Assembly (NCBI GenBank): GCA_963556195.1
Contig: OY744551.1
Span: 9,755,948 to 9,819,947, forward strand
DNA: 64,000 bases
Direction of reading: 5' to 3'
DNA from: Sepiola atlantica
Taxonomy: Eukaryota > Mollusca > Cephalopoda > Sepiida > Sepiolidae
The translations under genes were made by a program, and so were the position numbers. The notes under the pieces were generated by a model. That model was not told the DNA's origin. It searched no databases and saw only the letters and a list, made by a program, of their open reading frames with translations. Position 1 is the first letter of the stretch. Each line of letters opens with the position of its first letter. This document shows, piece after piece, positions 1-12,014 of this stretch.

Positions 1-204
1 CAATGCCAAAGAGTAATGTTTTCTTAGAGTAGTGTCATTGATGGGGTGCTTCCTTGGGGGTTTTCTGTTATTGAGTAATGATGGTACCCTCTGTGAAATT
101 TCCTTCTAAGAGTAATGTTTTCCAAGAGTAGTGCAATGTTTTCTGAGAGCAATGTCTTCTAGGAATATAAATGATTCTCCTATTTATAGAATTATATTTG
201 ACAA

Positions 205-290
205 CTTTATTCGGCATTAAATAACCCATAGATGGTTGATATGCTGTAAAACAAACCGTCCTTCAACTATGAGTTAAATAGTAGGGTAGA
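205..290 (+). repeat. Tail fragment of SINE-Q (gttgatatgc-gtaaaacaaa family)
   Basis: This stretch carries the motif series cggcattaaataaccc, ggttgatatgctgtaaaac, seen in better copies near 38040-38221, 55258-55310 and 57580-57765. Those copies end in the same motif next to a target-site duplication, so this is taken as a 3'-tail fragment of the same SINE. The 1-200 region before it holds degenerate repeats of agagtaatgtttt and nothing else recognisable. Confidence 0.55.
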
Positions 291-466
291 CTGTACTTTC
301 AAACTGTCCTGAGTATCACCCACATCATGCTATACTAAAGGCTTACTCAGAGGTGCTCAACTGAGATCTAGAGGCCTTGGGGTAAATTTCAAGCTCCTTT
401 GGGGAGTCACTCCTTAGGTGTCATTATTTCCAGATCCGCTCTTCCCCTCCAGCACTACGCATGGAA

Positions 467-746
467 TCGTTGATTAAATTCACAATCCTTTCTGCAATCC
501 AACTAGATTGGGTACAGATTCATTTCAGTCTCGGCCTGACTTGCCCACCAAGTTTTTGTTCAGAAATAAGCCGGGGGGGGGGGGGGAGGGGCACTTTGGT
601 GATCGTCTCATCAGTAGAAGGAGGGGGGGGGGTGATTCTGAATAGGCTTCACATTTACCGGACCTTCACCACTACCCTCCCATGATATTTATTTGTGGGG
701 TTATCTTTGTAAAGAATCCTTGGACTCAACATATAAACCATGACAA

Positions 747-779
<33 letters not shown>

Positions 780-945
780 CACTGTTCACACATACCAATT
801 GCACAGGGTGATCTACCCCCCCCCCCCTCTAAAAGATGACACCCATGGTATAGTTAATAAAATTCACAATCCTTTCTGCAAACCAACCATACTTGATACA
901 AATAAACTTCACTATGCTTGACTTGTCCACCAAGTTTAAGTGATG
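467..945 (+). repeat. Diverged direct duplication with G/C homopolymers and a CTGT microsatellite
   Basis: About 90 bases at 467-560 recur in diverged form at 850-945. Both contain attcacaatcctttctgca and a later ccaccaagttt. Between them are poly-G runs near 573-590 and 622-635, a (CTGT)n tract near 750-780 and a poly-C run near 819-830. The short frames here run through homopolymers and look non-coding. Confidence 0.5.
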
Positions 946-1016
946 AATGCCCAACAGTCTTTCTTTTATTGCCTTTCAATGATATGCTCCCAGTCAACTT
1001 CATGCAACAGATTTTG

Positions 1017-1205
1017 GGGCGTATCCGAAGAAGAAGCGACCCGTGGTCAGCATGCTGCTATTCTGAATTCACAACTGCAAACCGCAATCAATAGACTGTC
1101 TCTCCTGCACCAAACGGTCATAATTTTAAAAAAAAATCAAAATCTTTTTCATGTAAAACTTGGTGGAATATTTTTTTAAACGAAAATGAAATATAAAGTA
1201 AAACT

Positions 1206-1247
<42 letters not shown>

Positions 1248-1404
1248 TTGCAATCCGAGAGCACGATGATTGGTAGAAAAAAAAAAAAAAAAAAAAATCA
1301 AGCCACCTATTTGATTACTTATTTTTCTAAAAGAAATTATTTAAAATAAAAATACAAACCTTTGCTTTCGGCAAGTTTTAATTATAAAGTTTTACCGGAA
1401 AAAG

Positions 1405-1443
<39 letters not shown>

Positions 1444-1545
1444 ATGACCGTTTGGTGAAGGAGAGATATTCTATTGATTGTGGATGTAAATTCGGAATAG
1501 CGATGCTGAGTACAGGTCGTTGCTTCTGATACGCTAATTTTTGCT
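1017..1545. repeat. Imperfect inverted repeat element
   Basis: The right arm (about 1440-1545) is the diverged reverse complement of the left arm (about 1017-1135). Shared pieces include caccaaacggtcataattt on one side and its complement beginning aattatgaccgtttgg on the other, plus the caatcaatag block. The centre is poly-T and poly-A rich. The layout resembles a fold-back element, but no clear target-site duplication is seen. Confidence 0.6.
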
Positions 1546-1639
1546 TGGAGTTCAGCCTTTGAATAAATGCGGAAAACAATCCGTTTTTATTCCGGGATTA
1601 ACAGATGTTTTGAATTTTTAAAAGGCAAAAAAAAAAAAA

Positions 1640-1760
1640 ATCGAGCGGAAGCGATACAGTGGTTACCAGCTCGGGCTGTAGACTTGCCGTGTTTGAGGTC
1701 TGTCCGGGTCATTGCACCATTTTCACTAATACCCTTGGGAAAGGATATGAATCAAGGCCA
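1640..1760 (+). mobile_element. Possible tRNA-derived SINE head
   Basis: The segment reads like a degenerate tRNA head. A box-A-like cagtggttaccagctcgg is followed about 30 bases later by a box-B-like gtttgaggtc. No target-site duplication or A-rich tail was found, so this is a weak call. Confidence 0.3.
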
Positions 1761-1796
1761 TCCCTATCACAGGCCAAGCGATCAAACATTTGCGCT

Positions 1797-2258
1797 CTTT
1801 TACTGGAGGCAAGATTTCCAGTCAGTCAGCAGAGATCTTTTTAGCTGCTAACACTTCACTCCAAGAAAATTTCATTCTGCTTTTCTTTATCTTTCTCTCT
1901 TCTGTCATATAAAGGAAAGTCGTATTTCTGTCTGTCTCACTAAAACTTAGAAACTACCTAAGATACTCTTACCTTACATGATCGGATTCCGTATAACCCA
2001 GAGCTGGTTATGGTCAAAACAAATACCGTATTGTTTATTCGCTTCGAGTCACCGGAGGACCAAATTAATGCATAGTGTGGGGGTGGGTTGGTAGAACAAG
2101 TTTTCAGTCTTACTGGTGGTTGTTCGAAAAACAACACTGAAACTAGGTTAAACAGTCAGCTGCTGATGACTCTTTTTCCTTTTCTATCTTTTACTGGAGA
2201 CAAGATTTTCAGTCAGTCAGCAGAGATCTTTTTAGCTGCTAATACTTCACTCTCATTG
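1797..2258 (+). repeat. Two direct copies of a 70-bp repeat
   Basis: The block at 1797-1860 (tttactggaggcaagatttc through gctgctaacacttcactc) recurs at 2187-2253 with a few substitutions. The sequence between, near 1905-1990, contains a copy of the family also seen as an inverted pair at 39640-39945. Confidence 0.6.
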
Positions 2259-2429
2259 CTCTGAGATAATTTTATTGTGAAAAAGGGATTCTAACCCCAA
2301 CAATTTATTTCAGCTGAAGTTCTGTAATTATGTCATAAATTATATTTGTATAAGTTTGTGAGTTATCGGTAAAAAGTGAAAATTTAATTTTATTAACAAC
2401 TTTTTCTGCCATTATTAATTAAAAACAAA

Positions 2430-2830
2430 CCACGCATGCGTGGTCCCCCTCTGTATGTGACTCGATGTGGCGAGTGTAAAATGCAATAAATTTGGGCCAT
2501 TTGGGGCATTTTTGACCCCCCTTTGGGGCGCGAACCAGAATTTTTCTGAGGTCAAGGATGCTCATTTTATATGCAGAACAATTGCCTCCACATTCTGGCC
2601 AAGTTTTAGAGAAATTGAATGGATGGATGAAAAGTTATGGGGCAAAAAATGTCATTTTTGCCATTTTGGGGCCTTTTGACCCCCTGGGGGGGCTAACCAG
2701 ATTTTTTTTTTTTAAATTGGAGAATGTCACTTTCTAACCTGACAAAAGTTACAACTTCATGCAAAATTTCAGAGAAATTCAATGGATGGTTGCGGAGAAA
2801 AGTCCAGACCAAAAAACCCTGTTAAAACAG
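2430..2830 (+). repeat. Repeat family X, copy 1
   Basis: This copy begins with the palindrome ccacgcatgcgtgg, followed by ctctgtatgtgactcgatg and then two diverged units of about 150 bases, each containing a ttcAgagaaattgaatggatgg-type block. The reverse complement of the same element lies at 7830-8395 with an extra internal unit. The element class is not clear. The 70-residue frame at 2467-2679 is not a credible gene. Confidence 0.7.
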
Positions 2831-3570
2831 TAGTTCATACCGTTTTAATTTCTTAAACCAAATTTGCGAGTTAGTTTTATATATTTTGTAAAAGTTTCAT
2901 ATCATACTCTTTTTAAGATTCCCCCAATGAGCTTTTGAAATTGGTCTCAACGTTTCCGGATGTCAGTCGCATACTTCAAGTAAGCTTTAAGTATAGGATG
3001 TCTGAGAATCCAGATAGATTCATACGAAGGCCATACCTATAAAAGTCTGAGTCATCTGACATTTTAATGAAAAAACAATGCGTTGTTGAAAAGCTCGATG
3101 ATTCAATGAAGACATTGTTACGTCTGACTCGTTTCAAATCTGAATTTCATTTGTATAATTTGGATTATTCAGACTACTGTTCTCATCTTGAGTGTTATTC
3201 TCACAACGTTTCAGCCGCTGTAACCTCCAGCTTTCTTCAGATGTATCTTTTCGAACTCGGGAATATTTGTGTCGAACTCGGAAATCTGGACGAAATTTCG
3301 AACGGAACGCTATATTTAATCCACGAGGGATAGCATGCTCTCGTTCCGTCAGCTATGACTGGGAGAAGTCTTCAGTAAATTGCAATTCTTCGTATTAAAC
3401 TAAATTAAACTAAATATAGCCTACATTACTAATCTGATGCTTAGGAGATGTGATCCAAAATTAATAATGATCTGTTAATTAGTTTAGGAGTGAATCCTAT
3501 GCCTAGAAAAATATAAACATATACACATACCTAGTTTTATATAAGTGTACATTGTTTATGAGTACAGACT
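2831..3570. other. AT-rich dispersed-repeat remnants
   Basis: No gene is visible. A gtataatttggattattcag motif near 3160 matches the ends of a small inverted repeat at 30168-30298. The part at 3420-3520 (atgatctgttaattagttta and following) is a diverged copy of 8880-9010 in the same orientation. Confidence 0.5.
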
Positions 3571-3906
3571 TTTGCACCATCTAGATTCATGGAATTAGAA
3601 AATTGTTCAAAATTTGCACCCTCTAGATTCATGGAATTAGAAAATTGTTCAAAATTTGCACCATCTAGATTCATGGAATTAGAAAATTGTTCAAAATTTG
3701 CACCATCTAGATTCATGGAATTAGAAAATTGTTCAAAATTTGCACCATCTAGATTCATGGAATTAGAAAATTGTTCAAAATTTGCACCATCTAGATTCAT
3801 GGAATTAGAAAATTGTTCAAAATTTGCACCATCTAGATTCATGGAATTAGAAAATTGTTCAAAATTTGCACCATCTAGATTCATGGAATTAGAAAATTGT
3901 TCAAAA
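3571..3906. repeat. 42-bp minisatellite, 8 copies
   Basis: Eight head-to-tail units of exactly 42 bases run from 3571 to 3906. The second unit differs by one base (caccctct against caccatct) and the rest are essentially identical. Because 42 is 14 codons, both strands stay open and give repetitive frames of about 125 residues. These are not evidence of a protein. The flanks match a dispersed repeat that appears without the expansion at 7340-7690. Confidence 0.95.
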
Positions 3907-4440
3907 TTTGAATGCATTGACTGTAAAACTCATGATCGCCATCTTTCAACGTGCGTTACTTGATATCCAACAGTCGTCGTTATATATTTTGTTGGAATAA
4001 TAGATAAAAGTTCCTTTGCCGATGCTGATTCGTCAGTCGTCATTAAATATTACTTTCATCCAATAAAGTGCATCCGGAGGTGGGAGTCCTAATTTAGGAT
4101 TTTTATGGAGTTACGCCTCCTTAGTTACTGTGGCTGCTGCAACCGAGGGGATGAGATGGACAGACAACCTGAACAAAGATCTCTGTAAAACTGTCCTTCA
4201 CCCAGACCAACCTAGCGGGTGTGTCAAGTGGAGACAAAAATCCATCATTATGGACCCTGACATAGATCGGGATTAACGTCTAAGAAGAAAAAGAAAAAAA
4301 TAAGTTTCTGTGGTTGCCGCAAGATTGGTCTTTCGTTGGATAATATGGGCGTTTGTTTTGGTCCTATGAATCACAATGGTGGAATATCAGAAATCAAACA
4401 ACTTTTTATCAAATCTGTGACCACAGAATGGACCCTAATT
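3907..4440 (+). repeat. Right half of the dispersed repeat hosting the 42-bp array
   Basis: The sequence from 3907 to about 4140 matches 7385-7690: ctttcatccaataaa, gtgcatccggaggtg and gttactgtggctgc occur in the same order in both. The remainder to 4440 shows no gene or clear element. Confidence 0.65.
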
Positions 4441-4464
4441 GTAAAGTCAAAAAGGTAGAAAAGA

Positions 4465-6365
4465 GATTGTTCTATTAAAAACATGCGGAAAGTTGCCTTT
4501 AAAAACATGTGAAAAGTTGCCTTTAAAGATTGTTCTATTAAAAACATGCGGAAAGTTGCCTTTAAAAACATGTGAAAAGTTACCTTTAAATATTGTTCTA
4601 TTAAAAACATGTGGAAAGTTGCCTTTTAAAAACATGTGAAAAGTTGCCTTTAAAGATTGTTCTATTAAAAACATGCGGAAAGTTGCCTTTAAAAACATGT
4701 GAAAAGTTGCCTTTAAAGATTGTTCTATTAAAACATGTGGAAAGTTGCCTTTAAAAACATGTGAAAAGTTACCTTTAAATATTGTTCTATTAAAAACATG
4801 TGGAAAGTTGCCTTTAAAAACATGTGAAAAGTTGCCTTTAAAGATTGTTCTTTTAAAAACATGCGGAAAGTTGCCTTTAAAAACATGTGAAAAGTTACCT
4901 TTAAATATTGTTCTTTTAAAAACATGCGGAAAGTTGCCTTTAAAAACATGTGAAAAGTTGCCTTTAAAGATTGTTCTTTTAAAAACATGCGGAAAGTTGC
5001 CTTTAAAAACATGTGAAAAGTTGCCTTTAAAGATTGTTCTATTAAAACATGTGGAAAGTTGCCTTTAAAAACATGTGAAAAGTTACCTTTAAATATTGTT
5101 CTATTAAAAACATGCGGAAAGTTGCCTTTAAAAACATGTGAAAAGTTGCCTTTAAAGATTGTTCTTTTAAAAACATGCGGAAAGTTGCCTTTAAAAACAT
5201 GTGAAAAGTTACCTTTAAATATTGTTCTTTTAAAAACATGCGGAAAGTTGCCTTTAAAAACATGTGAAAAGTTGCCTTTAAAGATTGTTCTTTTAAAAAC
5301 ATGCGAAAAGTTACCTTTAAATATTGTTCTTTTAAAAACATGCGGAAAGTTGCCTTTAAAAACATGTGAAAAGTTGCCTTTAAAGATTGTTCTTTTAAAA
5401 ACATGCGGAAAGTTGCCTTTAAAAACATGTGAAAAGTTGCCTTTAAAGATTGTTCTATTAAAAACATGCGGAAAGTTGCCTTTAAAAACATGTGAAAAGT
5501 TGCCTTTAAAGATTGTTCTTTTAAAAACATGCGGAAAATTACCTTTAAAAACATGTGAAAAGTTGCCTTTAAAGATTGTTCTATTAAAAACATGCGGAAA
5601 GTTGCCTTTAAAAACATGTGAAAAGTTGCCTTTAAAGATTGTTCTTTTAAAAACATGCGGAAAGTTGCCTTTAAAAACATGTGAAAAGTTGCCTTTAAAG
5701 ATTGTTCTTTTAAAAACATGCGGAAAGTTGCCCTTAAAAACATGTGAAAAGTTGCCTTTAAAGATTGTTCTATTAAAAACATGCGGAAAGTTGCCCTTAA
5801 AAACATGTGAAAAGTTGCCTTTAAAGATTGTTCTTTTAAAACCATGCGGAAAGTTGCCTTTAAAAACATGTGAAAAGTTGCCTTTAAAGATTGTTCTTTT
5901 AAAAACATGCGGAAAGTTGCCTTTAAAAACATGTGAAAAGTTACCTTTAAAGATTGTTCTTTTAAAAACATGCGGAAAGTTGCCTTTAAAAACATGTGAA
6001 AAGTTGCCTTTAAAGATTGTTCCTTTAAAAACATGCGGAAAGTTGCCTTTAAAAACATGCGGAAAGTTGCCTTTAAAGATTGTTCTTTTAAAAACATGCG
6101 GAAATTTGCCTTTAAAAACATGTGAAAAGTTGCCTTTAAAGATTGTTCTTTTAAAAACATGCGGAAATTTGCCTTTAAAAACATGTGAAAAGTTGCCTTT
6201 AAAGATTGTTCTTTTAAAAACATGCGGAAAGTTGCCTTTAAAAACATGTGAAAAGTTGCCTTTAAAGATTGTTCTATTAAAAACATGCGGAAAGTTGCCT
6301 TTAAAAACATGTGAAAAGTTGCCTTTAAAGATTGTTCTTTTAAAAACATGCGGAAAGTTGCCTTT
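4465..6365. repeat. 63-bp minisatellite, about 30 copies
   Basis: A 63-base unit is repeated about 30 times. Each unit is composite: gattgttctattaaa, then two related subunits of about 24 bases, aacatgcggaaagttgcctt and aacatgtgaaaagttgcctt. Variants (gttctttt against gttctatt, gttacc against gttgcc) are interspersed, and a few units lack an A or a subunit, which breaks the phase. Since 63 is 21 codons, both strands give long open frames (up to 547 residues). These are artefacts. Confidence 0.96.
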
Positions 6366-6508
6366 GCACAAGTTTTTAATCTGCTTCGGTGTGTAAGAGA
6401 AAATGGCTCCAGTTTTTGTGGTGACTTTAATTTTGTAATCAAATTATTTTGTGAAATAGAAATGTTTAAAACGTTCGTATACTAACCGATTCACAGTAAA
6501 GAGTAAGT

Positions 6509-6919
6509 ATTAGGTCGTTACAAAAATAATCACCGATTTCACAAACAAACATTTATTCCTGAAAATATTTTTCACCTTTCCAAGACTTTGTAAATGATGT
6601 GAACTGTTGCAGTGCTGACAGCAAGTGTCTGAGACATTTCTTTGACACTTTGACGTGGACTTTGCTCAACAACTGCTTGCAATTGTTCATTGCCAAGATT
6701 ACACGGCCGTCCTCTACCTTCTTCATCTTCAAGACTCTCATCTCCACTACAGAATTTCTGGAACCACCTTTGTACTGTCCGATCGCTTGTGGATCCATCT
6801 CCCCATGCTTTATAGGCAGAAGTTTCGGAGGCATTGTGTCCATGTTTGAACTCCTGCAACATAAGAATGCGAAGGTCATGTTTTGGCATGTTCATCATTG
6901 AGGGTCTTCTATGCATCAA
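6509..6919 (-). pseudogene. Mariner-type transposase, N-terminal fragment
   Basis: Read on the minus strand from 6919, about 115 codons encode the N-terminal DNA-binding half of a mariner transposase. They start with a helix-turn-helix region and contain the hallmark SDRTVQRWFQKF, followed by GDESLEDEEGRGRP and a second helix-turn-helix with VSTATVHIIYKVL. A normal mariner protein is about 345 residues. Here the frame stops after VLER and the whole DD34D catalytic domain is missing. The remaining sequence to about 6509 ends in a motif, gtcgttacaaaaataatca, that could be a mariner terminal repeat, but I could not find a partner at the other end. This is an internally deleted, dead element. Confidence 0.8.
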
Positions 6920-6929
6920 ATATATTTTC

Positions 6930-7330
6930 TAGCTGAGAGAAAGTTACAAATTATTATTGAGAACACATTAATTATTAATTAATTATTATACATGTTAAAA
7001 TTTACCAGAAATAAACTACAAATTATGTGTTAAAATTAGTTTTTAAAACCCAGCGCTTCGGACGGACATTATTTTTATAACAACCTAATAATAATGTGTA
7101 ATTGATGTGAAGAAGAGAAATATAAAACATGTAAATGCACAAGTCATTTTCGGTGAGTAAGGAAAAATGTCTAACAGTTTTCTTAGCCGGAATAAGTATT
7201 TTCAGAAAAAAACTGAAGCGAATTAAAATATATTCATGACAAAAAAAAAAGTTTAAAAAAAGGCTAGTCTGAATCAATTATGGATATGTAAGATGGATTG
7301 TTATTTGAGTCTAAGTTTGAATATCCAACA
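6930..7330. other. AT-rich spacer, nothing recognised
   Basis: This is low-complexity AT-rich sequence with short frames and no motif. The 84-residue minus frame at 7023-7277 has no family features. Confidence 0.5.
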
Positions 7331-7339
7331 AGATAACTT

Positions 7340-7690
7340 TGTTAGAAGTAGATAAAGATTTATGGAATTAGAAAAATTGTTCTGCATTGACGGTAGAAGT
7401 AGTGATCGCCATCTCCCATGTTCGTTACCTGATATCCGACCTCATATCGTAAATGATGGCGTGAAGTTTGTTCCTTTTCACCAGACATCCTTATATATTT
7501 TCTTGGAACGATGCCAGATGAAAAGTTCCAGCACCTTTGCCGATGCTGATCCGTGACTCATCACCAAATATTACTTTCATCCAATAAAAGTGCATCCGGA
7601 GGTGAGTCCCTAATTTGGGATCTTTAGGGAATGTAGAGTTACCTCTATAGTTACTGTGGCTGCGGCAACATTCGTTTTTCATTGGATAAT
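7340..7690 (+). repeat. Unexpanded copy of the 42-bp array host repeat
   Basis: This is the diverged sister of 3571-4140. It contains one remnant unit (tttatggaattagaaaaa, ttgttctgcattgacgg) where the other copy holds eight 42-base units, then continues with gatcgccatct and tccggaggtgagtccc in the same order. The pair shows that the minisatellite grew after the repeat had dispersed. Confidence 0.75.
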
Positions 7691-7710
7691 ATCAGAATTC
7701 TCGTTGTCGT

Positions 7711-7830
7711 CGTCGTCGTGATATTCAGTTAAACGTCCATTTTAGATGCTGGCATGCGATTGATGACTTATAGAAATTTCCTTCCAAACTAACCTATCTC
7801 TGACCAGGTCTTTAATTGGTCCCCCGATTT
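7711..7830 (-). repeat. RTE-like LINE 3' end fragment
   Basis: Motifs gttaaacgtccattttagat, gctggcatgcgattgatg and aacctatctctgaccaggtc match the 3' ends of the LINE family whose coding part is seen at 36731-37160 and 14084-14290. Here it lies in reverse orientation and only the tail remains. Confidence 0.6.
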
Positions 7831-8395
7831 ATAAAGGGGAATGTCTGTCCGTCCGGATTTTTCTCCGCAACCATCCATTGAATTTCTCTGAAATTTTCCA
7901 TAAAGTTGTAACTTTGGTCAGGTTAGAAAATGACATTCTCCGATTTAAAAAAAAAATATCTGGTTAGCCCCCCTGGGGGGTCGAAAGGCCCCGAAATGGC
8001 AAAAAATGACATTTTTTTGCCCTATAAGTTTTCATCCATCCATTCAATTTCTCTGAAACTTGGCCAAAATGTAGAGGCAATTGTTCCTAATAGAAAATAA
8101 GTATCGCTGACCTTGGAAAAAATCTGGTTCGCGCCCCCAGTGGGTCAAAAGCCCCCAAAATGACAAAAAATGACCCTTTTCTCCCATAACGTTTGATCCA
8201 TCCATTCAAATTTTCTGAAACTTGGCCAAAATGTAGAGGCAATTGTTCTGGATATAAAATGAGCATCCTTGACCTCAGAAAAATTCTGGTTCGCGCCCCC
8301 AGGGGGTCAAAAATACCCTAAATTGCCCAAATTTATTGCATTTTACACTCACCACATCGAGTCACATACAGAGGGGGACCACGCACGCGTGGCTT
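7830..8395 (-). repeat. Repeat family X, copy 2 (inverted)
   Basis: This is the reverse complement of 2430-2830 with an additional internal unit of about 150 bases. The blocks beginning tccatccattcaa and containing cttggccaaaatgtagagg occur twice here and once in copy 1. The copy ends at the palindrome ccacgcacgcgtgg. Confidence 0.75.
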
Positions 8396-8879
8396 GTTAT
8401 TATTCTCTGTTTCTCTCAAGTCCATCCTTATCACTTATTCCAATGTTGATTAAAATCCATTAGATGACTTTGATTCTAGAAAATGTCTCAACTTTAAGGC
8501 TTAAGCTTGAGGGGTCTTAAGAAGAAAATGAAATTCGATGGGTTAGATTTCATGCAAATCTGAAATATTTAAATTTTCAATATCATTACGTGATTTTGAT
8601 TTTAAAGAAATGAATAAAACTAAAGACTTAAGTGGTCTTAAGAAAATTGAAATTCAAGGAAAATATTGCTTAATTGGTGTGTAATCACTATAGATCAAAT
8701 TTAATGCAAATCTGAAATATTTGAACTTTTGAAATGGGAGGGTGCACCCATATTTTACCTCTCTCCCTAAAACATTCTTTAAAATACTAACATTTGTGGA
8801 TCATTTATTGATTGATGTTGTTAAAATTTCACAAAAGTCAAAGGTTTCTGAAATTTCACAAAGCTTCTACCCCTTTTGC

Positions 8880-9010
8880 CTAAATATAGCCCACATTAGG
8901 AACCCTCTGGCCTAGCTGGTCTGTTCCAAAATTCATAATGATCGGTTAATTAGTTTAGGAATGAATCCAATACATCAAAATATATAAACATATAGACACA
9001 CACCTAACTT
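8880..9010 (+). repeat. Diverged copy of the 3420-3520 repeat
   Basis: Blocks such as aatatagcccacatta, ggttaattagtttagga and aatatataaacatatagac match 3415-3520 in the same orientation. The flanks (8400-8880 and 9010-9440) are AT-rich with a short TA/CA microsatellite near 9127-9163 and hold no gene. Confidence 0.6.
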
Positions 9011-9402
9011 GATGTAAATATACGCCTTTACTTGTTATTTGTGAGCCCTATTATATAAACGCAGTCAGATTCATAGGATTTTATAGACATACTACATTTG
9101 GAATATATATCAAAATAAAATTAGGTATATGTGTGTATGTATATATATACACACACACACACGGATCATATTTGGAAAGAACCAAATGTGATAAACGGTT
9201 AAGATCAGATTCTAACTCTCCCTGATGAGATCTCAGTTTATAATAACTGTTGATCGATAACATCGACATGCCAGTGTCGCAGATTTTGTACATGTCTGTG
9301 TAAATAAAAAATTATCATATATAAAACTCTATTTGATATTGAGCACTTTTTATAAACCCTGTTGAAATTCTTTGGATTACTATCCTGTGGATGTTTTACC
9401 TG

Positions 9403-9435
<33 letters not shown>

Positions 9436-9569
9436 AGTACTGTGTGGTAGGGCAGGAAAAACCCGGCAGAGTGCTCGATTAATTAAGAAATCAGAGATTT
9501 CAGAGGATTAAGAACGTAAATATTTATTTATAAATTACAGAAATTCAATGCAACATCAGTACCGTATTT

Positions 9570-9589
9570 ATTTATTTTTTATTTATGAA

Positions 9590-9642
<53 letters not shown>

Positions 9643-11345
9643 TTATTTATTTTTATTTATGAACTATATTATATATATATATATATATTTATTTATTTTT
9701 TATTTATGAACTATATTATATATATATATTTATTTTTTATTTATGAACTATATTATATATATATATTTATTTTTTATTTATGAACTATATTATATATATA
9801 TATTTATTTTTTATTTATGAACTATATTATATATATATATTTATTTTTTATTTATGAACTATATATTATATATATATTTATTTATTTTTTATTTATGAAC
9901 TATTTATTTATTTTTTATTTATGTACTATATATTATATATATATATATTTATTTTTTATTTATGAACAATATTATATATATATATTTTTTATTTTTTATT
10001 TATGAACTATATTATATATATATATTAATTTATTTTTTATTTATGAACAATATTATATATATATATTTATTTTTTATTTATGAACAATATTATATATATA
10101 TATTTATTTATTTTTTATTTATGAACTATATTATATATATATATATTTATTTTTTATTTATGAACAATATTATATATATATATTTATTTATTTTTTATTT
10201 ATGAACAATATTATATATATATATTTATTTTTTATTTATGAACAATATTATATATATATATTTATTTATTTTTTATTTATGAACTATATTATATATATAT
10301 TTATTTATTTTTTATTTATGAACAATATTATATATATATATTTTTTTATTTTTATTTATGAACTATATTATATATATATTTATTTATTTTTTATTTATGA
10401 ACTATATTATATATATATATTTATTTATTTTTTATTTATGAACTATATTATATATATATTTATTTTTATTTTATTTATGAACAATATTATATATATTTAT
10501 TTATTTTTTATTTATGAACTATATTATATATATATATTTATTTATTTTTTATTTATGAACAATATTATATATATATATTTATTTATTTTTTATTTATGAA
10601 CTATATTATATATATTATTTATTTTTTATTTATGAACTATATTATATATATATATTTATTTATTTTTTATTTATGAACTATATTATATATATATATTTAT
10701 TTATTTTTTATTTATGAACAATATTATATATATATATTTATTTATTTTTTATTTATGAACTATATTATATATATATATATATTTATTTATTTTTTATTTA
10801 TGAACAATATTATATATATATTTATTTATTTTTTATTTATGAACTATATTATATATATATATTTATTTATTTTTTATTTATGAACAATATTATATATATA
10901 TATTTATTTATTTTTTATTCATGAACTATATTATATATATATATTTATTTTTTATTTATGAACTATATTATATATATATTTATTTATTTTTTATTTATGA
11001 ACAATATTATATATATATATTTATTTATTTTTTATTTATGAACAATATTATATATATTTATTTATTTTTTATTTATGAACAATATTATATATATATATTT
11101 TTTTATTTTATTTATGAACTATATTATATATATATTTATTTATTTTTTATTTATGAACTATATTATATATATATATTTATTTATTTTTTATTTATGAAGT
11201 ATATTATATATATATATTTTTTTTTATGAACTATATTATATATATATATTTATTTATTTTTATGAACTATATTATATATATGTATTTTTTATTTTTTTAT
11301 TTATGAACTATATTATATATATATATATTCTTATTTTTATTTATT
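9570..11345. repeat. AT-rich minisatellite, about 40 units
   Basis: A variable unit of about 38-48 bases is repeated about 40 times. Each unit has tttttatttatgaact or tttttatttatgaaca followed by ata ttatatatatatat and a variable number of attt steps. Length variation lies in the TA run and the (TTTA) steps. All open frames in it are Tyr/Ile/Phe-rich artefacts. Confidence 0.95.
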
Positions 11346-11802
11346 TTTTATTGATCAACTGATCGTTATGAATTTTGGAATGTATATTCTCGATAACCCG
11401 GTGAGTAACCTGGGCAGATTATCTTTTTTATACACCTAACTATTTAGGGGGTGCACCCACCCAAACTCATACCTGCCTTCAAAAAACTTCAAATAAGTTG
11501 GATACAAAAAAATAAAATCGGGAAAAGAATTGCTCTACATCCGATTTTGATATATATCAAGCAATGCATTTTTCAAAGGTGCACAACTGTGAGCATCAAT
11601 AATATGCATGTGCTTCGTAAAATCCTAAGCTCTTCAACTTATTATGGAATATGTATTCTAGGCAACAGGGTATGTAACGTGGGCACATTATTATTATTAT
11701 TTTTTAAAAAACTATACCATTTAGGGGAATGCCAACGAAAAACATTAACATTTAAAAATAATGCTATATTTATTGCTTACATCTGGGATATGTATTCTAC
11801 TA

Positions 11803-11853
<51 letters not shown>

Positions 11854-11877
11854 ATTTTGATACAGAAAAATTAGTAC

Positions 11878-11941
11878 AACATTCGTACCGTCGGTTTCAA
11901 ACACGGAAGGACTTAGCCTCCAGCTCTCTTCAGCTTCTGTT
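11878..11941 (-). ncRNA. Candidate type-I hammerhead ribozyme (left palindrome arm)
   Basis: On the minus strand the order is CTGAAGA (11927-11933), a stem-II region with paired GAGC/GTTT ends, GAAA (11895-11898), stem III ACCG-A-CGGT, then A as the cleavage-site residue and CGAATGTT. Stem I is weak: one pair, an internal loop, then AACA with TGTT. Core residues fit the hammerhead consensus CUGANGA and GAAA. Stem II relies on G-U pairs, so activity is uncertain. Confidence 0.5.
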
Positions 11942-11949
11942 GTCATCTG

Positions 11950-12014
11950 AACAGAAGCTGAAGAGAGCCGGAATGCTAAGTCCTTCCATGTTTGAAACCG
12001 ACGGTACGAATGTT
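11950..12014 (+). ncRNA. Candidate type-I hammerhead ribozyme (right palindrome arm)
   Basis: This is the plus-strand partner of the motif at 11878-11941. It has ctgaaga (11958-11964), a stem II whose inner part pairs ggaa with ttcc, gaaa (11994-11997), stem III accg-a-cggt (11997-12005) and cleavage expected after a12006. Stem I pairs aaca (11950-11953) with tgtt (12011-12014) beyond an internal loop. The two arms point outward from the palindrome centre. Confidence 0.5.

Noticed and set aside
3537..3963. Repetitive frames of about 125 residues on both strands
   Set aside because: Product of the 42-bp (14-codon) array.
4728..6442. Very long open frames (547, 466, 445 residues)
   Set aside because: They lie wholly in the 63-bp minisatellite, whose unit is 21 codons, and occur on both strands. 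No non-repetitive domain.
6553..6879. 108-residue minus frame
   Set aside because: It is the shadow of the mariner N-terminal frame at 6572-6919.
9817..11229. Tyr/Ile/Phe-rich frames
   Set aside because: AT minisatellite translation only.
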